From: Clarireedia homoeocarpa
Lineage: Eukaryota; Ascomycota; Leotiomycetes; Helotiales; Rutstroemiaceae
Length of the DNA stretch: 64,000 nt
Direction of reading: 5' to 3'
Assembly: GCA_001465935.1 (NCBI GenBank)
Contig: LNKV01000020.1
Span: 503,252 to 567,251, forward strand
Under the pieces are notes generated by a model. That model was not told the DNA's origin. It saw only the letters and a program-made list of their open reading frames with translations, and made no database searches. The stretch's first letter is position 1. Each line of letters begins with the position of its first letter. Positions 57,609 through 64,000 of the stretch are shown here, piece by piece. A program made the translations under genes and the position numbers.

Positions 57609-59387
57609 CTAACTCTGCAATGGCTGGCCCATGCCACCGTATGTGATTGTCTTGATCGTTTGGTATTCAGCAACTCCATATTTGCTTCCCTCCCGTCCAA
57701 ATCCTGATTCCTTTACACCACCGAATGGTGACGCTGCATCACTAATCATTCCAGTATTAACACCAACCATACCGACTTCAAGAGCCTCTGCGACTCTGAA
57801 GATTCTCTGAACGTCTTTGGAGAAGAAATATCCTGCCAAACCAACATCGGCTGAGTTCGCAATCTTAACAACTTCTTCTTCGGTGTTGAACTTGAGTAGA
57901 CCAGCGACTGGACCAAAAGTCTCTTCATTCGCAATTGCCATCTCGGTTGTTACACCAGTAATGACGGTCGGCTGGAAGAAGTTGGAACCGAGTTCAGGCA
58001 TCTTCTGTCCACCTTGGATAACCTTTCCACCTTTCTTTTCCGCATCTTTGACATGTGCCTCGACCTTGTCGATGGCTCGTGAGTGGATGACGGGGCCGTG
58101 AGTAGTGCCTTCTGTGAAGCCACCTCCAACTTTGAAATCCTTGACCTTTGCAGCAAACTTTTGTGCAAATTCATCATAAATTCCGGATTGAATGAAGATT
58201 CGATTTGCGCAAACACACGTTTGACCGGAGGAGCGGAACTTGCTTGCAATAGCCCCAGTAACTGCTGGCTCAAGGTCTGCATCATCAAACACGATGAATG
58301 GAGCATTGCCGCCAAGTTCTAGCGACAACTTCTTTAATGTAGAGGAGGACTGCTTCATCAATATTTTACCTACTCCGGTCGATCCAGTAAAGGAAACCTT
58401 CTTGATTGTAGGTGAAGTTGTGAGAAGTTCGCCAACTTTGATCATGTTTTCCGATGAACTGAACATGTTTATAACACCCTTCGGAATGCCAGCTCTATGT
58501 GCCAGCTCTGCCAACGCCAGAGATGTGAATGGCGTTTCTCCTGGAGATTTTGCGACAACTGTGCAGCCAGCTGCAAGTGCGGGGGCAATCTTCCGTGTGA
58601 TCATCGCGGCAGGGAAATTCCATCTATGAAATTATTAGCGCGAGAATATTTGTGCTTGTCCGCTCAAAATGGACATACGGGGTAATGAGTCCACAGACTC
58701 CAACAGGCTCTTTCAGCGTCACCACACGGTTTCCCGCGTTGGATGACGGGATTGTATCTCCATAGATGCGCGGGGCCTCCTCACTGAACCACTCAACATA
58801 ACTTGCTGCGTACGCAGCCTCTCCTTTTGCATCTGCGAAAGGCTTTCCGTTCTCCCATGTTATAAGTTTGGCAATATCCTCGCTGTTTTCAATCTACAAG
58901 CAATGAGTCAATGCGTGGCGTTTATTGCTACGGCCAGGGTCTAGCATACTATTAGATCGTACCATTTTCGCAGCAGCTTAGAACGTTCACGTCCGGTCTT
59001 AGTCTTAAATAATGGAAATGCTGCGGCTGCAGCATCGATAGCTTTCTGAGTGTCTGTGGTATCAAATTCGGGTGCCGTTCCTATCAGCTTTCCAGTCGAG
59101 GGATCTGTGCCAAGATGATATGAGTTAGAAACTGTTCAATACCTCGAACCCGGAGCCTCGGAGATCCTACCATAAACCTCAAATGTATTTCCTGAAGCTG
59201 CCTTTACCCATTCTCCATTTACATACGCGACGTCCAACTTCAACAGACTCGGATCATTGAGTTTCGGTACAGTGTGAGGCATATTGGAAGCACTTCGAGA
59301 CTGAAGAATTGGTAGAGTGAAAGGCTGAAATCGAGATCTGGGTGATGTTCGTGCAGCAGCCACGGTTGACCTTATAAGCTTGTTCAT
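57609..59387 (-). CDS. Succinate-semialdehyde dehydrogenase (NAD(P)+)
   Basis: Oxidises succinate semialdehyde to succinate in the GABA shunt. Exons are 59387-59171, 59104-58950, 58893-58679 and 58623-57609, giving 533 residues; each splice restores family sequence (EVYDPSTGKLIGTAPE, KWYDLIIENSEDIAKL, GLITPWNFPAAMITRK). The first about 40 residues are basic and hydroxylated (MNKLIRSTVAAARTSPRSRF), compatible with a mitochondrial presequence. The catalytic Glu is in LELGGNAPF (about 297), the Cys in SGQTCVCANR (about 328), and the NAD(P) site is SFTGSTGVGK. C-terminal SPFGGVKESGFGREGSKYG is typical of SSADH. Divergent from the GH79 gene. Confidence 0.95.
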
Positions 59388-60390
59388 GATGACGAGGAGA
59401 ACAGGGCTGGGCGTTTTACTTTAGTAATTCAAGGATTGTGTCACCATAACAATTGGCTCTGGTGACCTCAAGAAAGGTTGGCAGGAACGAAAGAAAGCCG
59501 GGAACAGCAGGACTCAATAGGAGAGATTTGGAATTGGGGATCATCAGACGGCGACTTGCGACGAAAATGGTTCTGGAGTTACGGAGTATGTTTGCATACG
59601 CCGTTGACGTCGACTGTTATCCGTCATTTTTACATCCAAGATGCAAGGATTTGCGACAATTCCACAATCTTGTGCCTGTTTGGCTGATAAGCAGCGGGGC
59701 AGGCTGGGAGCTAGCCTCTTTAGGCAATGAGCTTCACATAATCGCTCCAACGGGAATGGTTCCATTTTCATAGGCGAGAAAAAAGAGAAAATCTCCAAAA
59801 AGCTTCATCCTGAGCAGAGCAACTTACCTAATACTATCACCTGAATCAAGAATCAACGACGAACGGCATGGGAGTGTTATCGGGTTACGGATATACTATT
59901 TTGCCTCGCCCTTCCTGCATCATTCATCCGGTGGGGTCAGATGCTTGAAGCAACGGCTACCCGGTGGGGTTAGATGCTTGAAGCAACGACTACAGAGTTT
60001 CCCCGCGGCGAATGTCTCTCCATTACGCCTAGTTCACAATATGCCCCGAACTCCCCGCACCAGTCGTGTTCCGATGAGGGGTACACGCTAACATACTGAC
60101 ATACTGAACCTCTCTTCTTCCATTGGTCGTGCTTTCTACGTCGGTATGATTATTGCGAATGCAACGCATTAACATGCAGCTTCATTTCCGTGGCAATGAG
60201 GAATTCAGCTCGAGGCTGTTGACAGGATTGATCTGCAAGGTGCGGGTTAATATATCTCGTAGTTACTTAAGCTCGGAATCTCCCATTTTCCTGAGTCCTT
60301 TCTTTTCTGTAAACCCCCTTTTCTTCCATCTTTTATACAGTTCACTATATCTTTTGAGCATAAATCAGGAGACCATCAGCAATTCAAGCC
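59388..60390. promoter_or_regulatory. Divergent intergenic region with a 33-bp tandem duplication
   Basis: Two copies of a 32-base unit (CCGGTGGGGTCAGATGCTTG...) at 59928-59959 and 59961-59992, two mismatches apart, lie in the promoter space between SSADH and GH79. A conserved-looking TATA or other element was not fixed. No gene lies here. Confidence 0.55.
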
Positions 60391-62233
60391 ATGATTCAAA
60401 GGGTCAGCTTTGGGCTTCTAGCCGGTCTGATGCAGGCAGTTTACGCTCAAAGCAATTTCACCGTCACTAGTGCAGCTCCGGCAAGTGCTGGTTCCCCTCT
60501 TCCGGCTTTCATAAGTTACTCAATCGAGTTTGCCTATTTCCCAAACTTCGCTGGTATGAAGACTTGAGAACACATCGTATAGTGGATAGATGCTCACATG
60601 ATCAGGAAATAATTCCAATCCAAATACATTTTCGTATAATCTGCTTAACAACCTTGGCAATTTTCAAGGGGCGAAACCACACATCCGAGTCGGAGGAAAC
60701 ACCCAAGATTACGCTCTTTATAATGCTAGTCTTCCCTATGCAGTCAACGGCACGATTAACCCTGCCAAATCGGTGGATTATCCAACTACTGTGTACATTG
60801 GACCATCATTTTTCGAGTCTTACAATACCTGGCCCGGTTTCAAATACTCACACGGGTTCAATCTTGGGCTAGGTGCGAACAATTCTGCTGGGTGGAAGAC
60901 GCTGCTTGACACTATCCCATTGGCATGCAAAGCTTTGGAGGGCGGAAAACTTCTAGTGTGGGAATATGGAAACGAACCAGACCTATACTCTACATCTGCT
61001 CAAGGGCCAGTACGACCTTCGACATGGAATGAAGCAACGTACGTAAGTCAATGGTTGAACGGCAGCCGTACAATAAAGGCCGGCGTTTCCTCGGCTTGCC
61101 CTGATTTGGCATCATATGGATTCATGGCTCCATCATTTGCTGGCGCTAGCAACCACCTAAACCCCGTTACGGCGTGGAATGATGGACTGGATGTCGATAA
61201 AGACATTGAGCTATTTTCGTCCCATAAGTAAATCTCCTGTTTCTGCTATAAATAATCTAAACTGACTTGCAATCAAAGTTACGTCGGTGGAGCCACTCAA
61301 CCAGGAGTAACATTACAAGGGACACTCATGAACCACACTCAAACAGTGAACTCTGTAGCCACTCAGCTAAAAGTCGCAAGTGCCCTCAATTTGAGTGGAA
61401 TACCATTTATTCTAGGTGAAGCCAATTCCTTGTATAATGAAGGTGCACCCGGTCTATCCAATGCTTACGGTGCCGCTCTTGTAAGTCACCTGATCATCTC
61501 TAAAAGTTGAATGCCATTCTTACAAACACTCTCTAACAGTGGAACATCGATTTCGCACTTTACAGTGCAAGCAAGAATATACATCGCATACAGTATGTGT
61601 TTTGATCTACCTATCCCACACAGTCTTTCAAAAAGTTAACCCCGCTCCAGCTTCCATACCGGCCTCTCATACCGCTACAGCGCATGGCAGCCAGAAACTA
61701 CGCTTCAAGCACCGAAAGGTACCAAAGCTCCCTACTACGGCAATCTAGCCACTGCCGCATTCCTCTCCAACCTTAGCGCCCCTAACACCACGACGACTAT
61801 ATCGAATATCCCACTCACCTCACCCTTCGAATCCGCCTACGCCGCTTACGTCAACTCTACACTCAAACGCATCATGATCATTAACATGCATCAATACAAC
61901 TACACCATCAACGGAACATCTTCCATCCTCAACCCCGTCGCTCGTCCAGTGAGAAATTTCACCATCACCATTCCCTCATCCGCAACATCCCAATACAGCA
62001 ACGGAGCAGAAGCACTACCAAGCGTAGCGACGCTCAGAGCGCTTCGCGCGAACGGAAGTGACGCCGTCACTGGGATTACCTATGACGGGTATTCGTACAA
62101 CTACGAACTGAACAACGGGTTGCCAGTCCGCCTGACAAACGTGACAGTCGGCAAGACGGTTCGTGTAACGGATGGAAAGCTGGTCGTACCGGTGGAGGAC
62201 TCGGGTGCTGTCATGGTTGATTTTGGGGCTTGA
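60391..62233 (+). CDS. Secreted GH79 beta-glucuronidase-type glycoside hydrolase
   Basis: Exons 60391-60553, 60606-61227, 61279-61480, 61540-61592 and 61651-62233; 540 residues. The signal peptide is MIQRVSFGLLAGLMQAVYA. GH79 enzymes release glucuronic acid or 4-O-methyl-glucuronic acid from glycans such as arabinogalactan. The acid/base motif WEYGNEPD is near residue 178 and the nucleophile ILGEANSLYNEG near 308, both in the usual clan GH-A positions. After the barrel, RIHFHTGLSYRYSAWQP (spliced from exons 4 and 5) leads to the C-terminal beta-sandwich (YYGNLATAAFL...MINMHQYNYT region). The fourth exon is only 53 nt. Several N-glycosylation sites. No key residue is missing. Confidence 0.93.
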
Positions 62234-63237
62234 TTTGGAGCGGAGCGGAGGGCTAAGTATGTAAGTACGTACGTACATAGTGGAGATACAGATACATACA
62301 TACAATAGCATGCCAAGTACTTTTTGCCGTGTGCTCGAAAAGCCACGCGACGAGATTATCGATTGTGATTTGATTGCTATCCAACAAAACAAAACGCATT
62401 CAGAATCCCATCAATGAATGGTGCAGTGCATTTTTTTTTTCTTCTTATCCAACCATTAATTATATGAACTTGAGAATGAGAATGCAATACAGTACAATCG
62501 ACGTTTATTAAATTTAAACGGGCAGGAACCACGACCGACGACTTAGTTACGTATCAGCTCAGCTCGCTCCCGCGCAGCCCATGAACATACATCTACATAC
62601 AGTAAGTAAGTACTTACTCGATTCACTTTCCGATCGAAATCACTATATTTATTCATTCACCCACCCACTCACTCATGAAGTAAAGCAAAGAAACCCACCC
62701 ATGTTTTTTTTTGCAGATGGGATTGGATTGGAATGGAATTGCCAACTAACTAACTATTCTATTCGTCAGAGCAAATCATATATATCTATACATCGAAAAT
62801 TCCAGCGCAGCTTCCTTCCCTCGTCGAGAAACACACACAACAAAACAAAGAGCATACAAGTGTGTCTGCCGGCCGTCAAAAAAACCACATCATCTCATCT
62901 GTCTACATTTTAAAAAAGAAAATGAAAAAGAAACGAAAGCTGAATTGGGTAAAATCATCATCGTTGTGATGTTCTAAAGGCAAGGATATATAAATCTATT
63001 CTTTACACGCGGCATATGTACACGCTCAAAATCGCCAACTCGCACCTAAGATTTCTGCTTTCCCTCATTGATTTGGCGCGCCGCCGAGCTCTAGAAGGCG
63101 TGAGAGAGACGTCTTTGCGGTCTTTGTCGGTAAAGATCGTACGTGACAGACTCGCTGCGATGATTTTTTCGCGGTCCTGGGATATGAGTAACTCGATCTT
63201 GATGGATGTCGAGCAAATTCCACGATCGTGCACAGTT

Positions 63238-63287
63238 CTTTTTTATTTTATTTTATTTTTATTTTATTTTATTTTTATTTTATTTTC
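63238..63287. repeat. TTTTA/TTTTTA tandem array
   Basis: About ten units of TTTTA with occasional extra T. Located in the 3' flank of the minus-strand gene ending at 63477. Confidence 0.85.
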
Positions 63288-63320
63288 ATATTCCGTAGTT
63301 TGGTTGAGTTGGTGAAAAGT

Positions 63321-63395
63321 TGCCCGCAATGCAAAACAGAGAGAGGGACCTCGAGAGAGGGACCTCGAGCCTCTCTCTGTTTTGCATTGCGGGCA
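63321..63395. repeat. Perfect 26-bp inverted repeat with 23-base loop
   Basis: Arms 63321-63346 (TGCCCGCAATGCAAAACAGA...) and 63370-63395 are exact reverse complements, and the A/T bases outside pair further. The loop and its edge contain a 14-base direct repeat (AGAGGGACCTCGAG twice). It sits about 80 bases beyond the stop of the minus-strand gene, within its likely 3' UTR. Confidence 0.85.
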
Positions 63396-63476
63396 ATTTT
63401 TCAATACCCTTCCAGAGAGAAAGAGGAAGACGAAGAGGTAGAGGAAGGGGAAGGGGAAAAAAGAATCTGGAACATT

Positions 63477-64000
63477 CTACTCTTTGCTTTCTTTCTCTTC
63501 CTTCTCCTTTCTCCCCTCCTTCTCAGCCACCTGGTCCACAGGCGGTTCCTCACGCTCCACATCTTCCGCAATACCCTGTAACTCCTCCAACAACGTCTCA
63601 ATATCCTTCGTCTTCTCCCCTCCATCCCTCACCTCCTCAAACGGCTTGAACACCTTATCCCGCATCTCCGCTTCCACCTGCTCCGGAACCTCTGTCTCCT
63701 CATCCGCATCCCTATCAATATCATCCGGCGTCTCTGTACCATTCCCATTACTTCTTAACGCTGCCACCGCCTCCAACTCCGCCTTCTCACCCGTCCCCAA
63801 CTTCGCCACCCACCATTTACAAGCCTGGTGATGCGACTCCATCATTCCACCACCAGCATAGATCCACCAGCGCTCGTGCGACGCGATGGTGTTATATTCG
63901 TCCCAGCCGGCGGTGCAGAACTCATAGTTGGCTTGCGTTTCATTGTGGATATTATGAGCTCTGGCGTAGAGAGAGGCGCAGATGGGGGTATTGATGCCTT
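63477..64000 (-). CDS. 3' end of an unrecognised conserved-looking protein (5' end off window)
   Basis: The minus-strand frame is open from the window edge (64000) to the stop at 63477, about 174 residues. No exon break is needed inside. The upstream part reads PICASLYARAHNIHNETQ, ANYEFCTAGWDEYN, ERWWIYAGGGMMESHHQACKWW. Its evenly spaced Cys residues and aromatic patches look conserved. The downstream part is a Glu/Lys-rich, low-complexity helix (DADEETEVPEQVEAEM, EKEGRKEKEEKE). Taking the ATG at 63845 as start would cut the conserved part, so it is internal. I do not recognise the family. Confidence 0.7.
   Translation of the reverse strand, partial: GINTPICASLYARAHNIHNETQANYEFCTAGWDEYNTIASHERWWIYAGGGMMESHHQACKWWVAKLGTGEKAELEAVAALRSNGNGTETPDDIDRDADEETEVPEQVEAEMRDKVFKPFEEVRDGGEKTKDIETLLEELQGIAEDVEREEPPVDQVAEKEGRKEKEEKESKE

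Larger units (their letters stand above)
62234..63476. other. Intergenic with low-complexity tracts and a hairpin
   Basis: Holds GTAC/ATAC runs near 62,258-62,310, poly-T and poly-A runs, and a (TTTTA)n array at about 63,238-63,287. A 75-bp perfect hairpin follows at 63,321-63,395. No gene is supported. Confidence 0.6.

Noticed and set aside
1..64000. tRNA, rRNA or CRISPR elements
   Set aside because: No cloverleaf-like segments, rRNA cores or spaced direct-repeat arrays were found by eye; a covariance search would be decisive for tRNAs.

Overview
This is eukaryotic nuclear DNA from a filamentous ascomycete. The evidence is the many short spliceosomal introns (about 45-170 nt, GT...CTRAC/CTAAC...AG), the fungus-specific families (Spc105 with MELT repeats, Zn2Cys6 regulator, 2EXR proteins, MNN1-type mannosyltransferase, sedolisin, GH79) and a Pezizomycotina-type mitochondrial TyrRS. 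Protein style and moderate AT content point to Leotiomycetes (Helotiales, perhaps Sclerotiniaceae). That placement is an inference. No CRISPR, operon, rRNA or tRNA structure was seen. All exon coordinates were derived by hand from splice motifs and frame continuity.

Layout. 0-3 kb: microsatellite-rich DNA with a hydrophobin-like small secreted gene. 3-9 kb: kinetochore scaffold Spc105/KNL1 (minus) divergent from ribosomal protein uS17/RPS11 (plus). 9-13 kb: SAM methyltransferase, then sparse sequence. 13-15 kb: secreted tannase/feruloyl esterase (minus). 15-17 kb: gene-poor, with a 464-bp inverted-repeat (MITE-like) element. 17.5-22 kb: full-length ABCC transporter. 22.5-30 kb: aldo-keto reductase with a secretion signal, two 2EXR proteins and an MNN1-like mannosyltransferase. 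30-35 kb: O-methyltransferase, small hypothetical gene and secreted sedolisin. 35-42 kb: repeat-bearing secreted hypothetical, F-box/Cys-rich protein, small Pro/Tyr-rich protein, Zn2Cys6 regulator and a third 2EXR protein. 42-44 kb: AT-rich, gene-free, possibly a decayed transposon. 44-50 kb: mitochondrial TyrRS divergent from a GH36 raffinose-synthase-like gene. 50-57 kb: APT-like esterase, a fourth 2EXR/F-box-like gene and two unrecognised proteins with basic tails. 57-62 kb: succinate-semialdehyde dehydrogenase divergent from a secreted GH79 glycosidase. 63-64 kb: a long perfect hairpin beside the 3' end of a gene running off the window.

How the genes relate. The window mixes conserved housekeeping genes (Spc105, uS17, TyrRS, SSADH) with accessory ones. 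Tannase/feruloyl esterase, GH79, GH36, sedolisin and the ABCC pump fit a plant-associated or saprotrophic life: breaking plant phenolic esters, glucuronide side chains, galactosides and protein, and exporting toxic products. They are not arranged as one biosynthetic cluster. No convincing new multi-gene system was found. The best leads are the local density of 2EXR/F-box-like genes, the paired unknown proteins at 54-57 kb, the inverted-repeat element at 16.3 kb, the hairpin at 63.3 kb and an unresolved exon junction in the ABC transporter.
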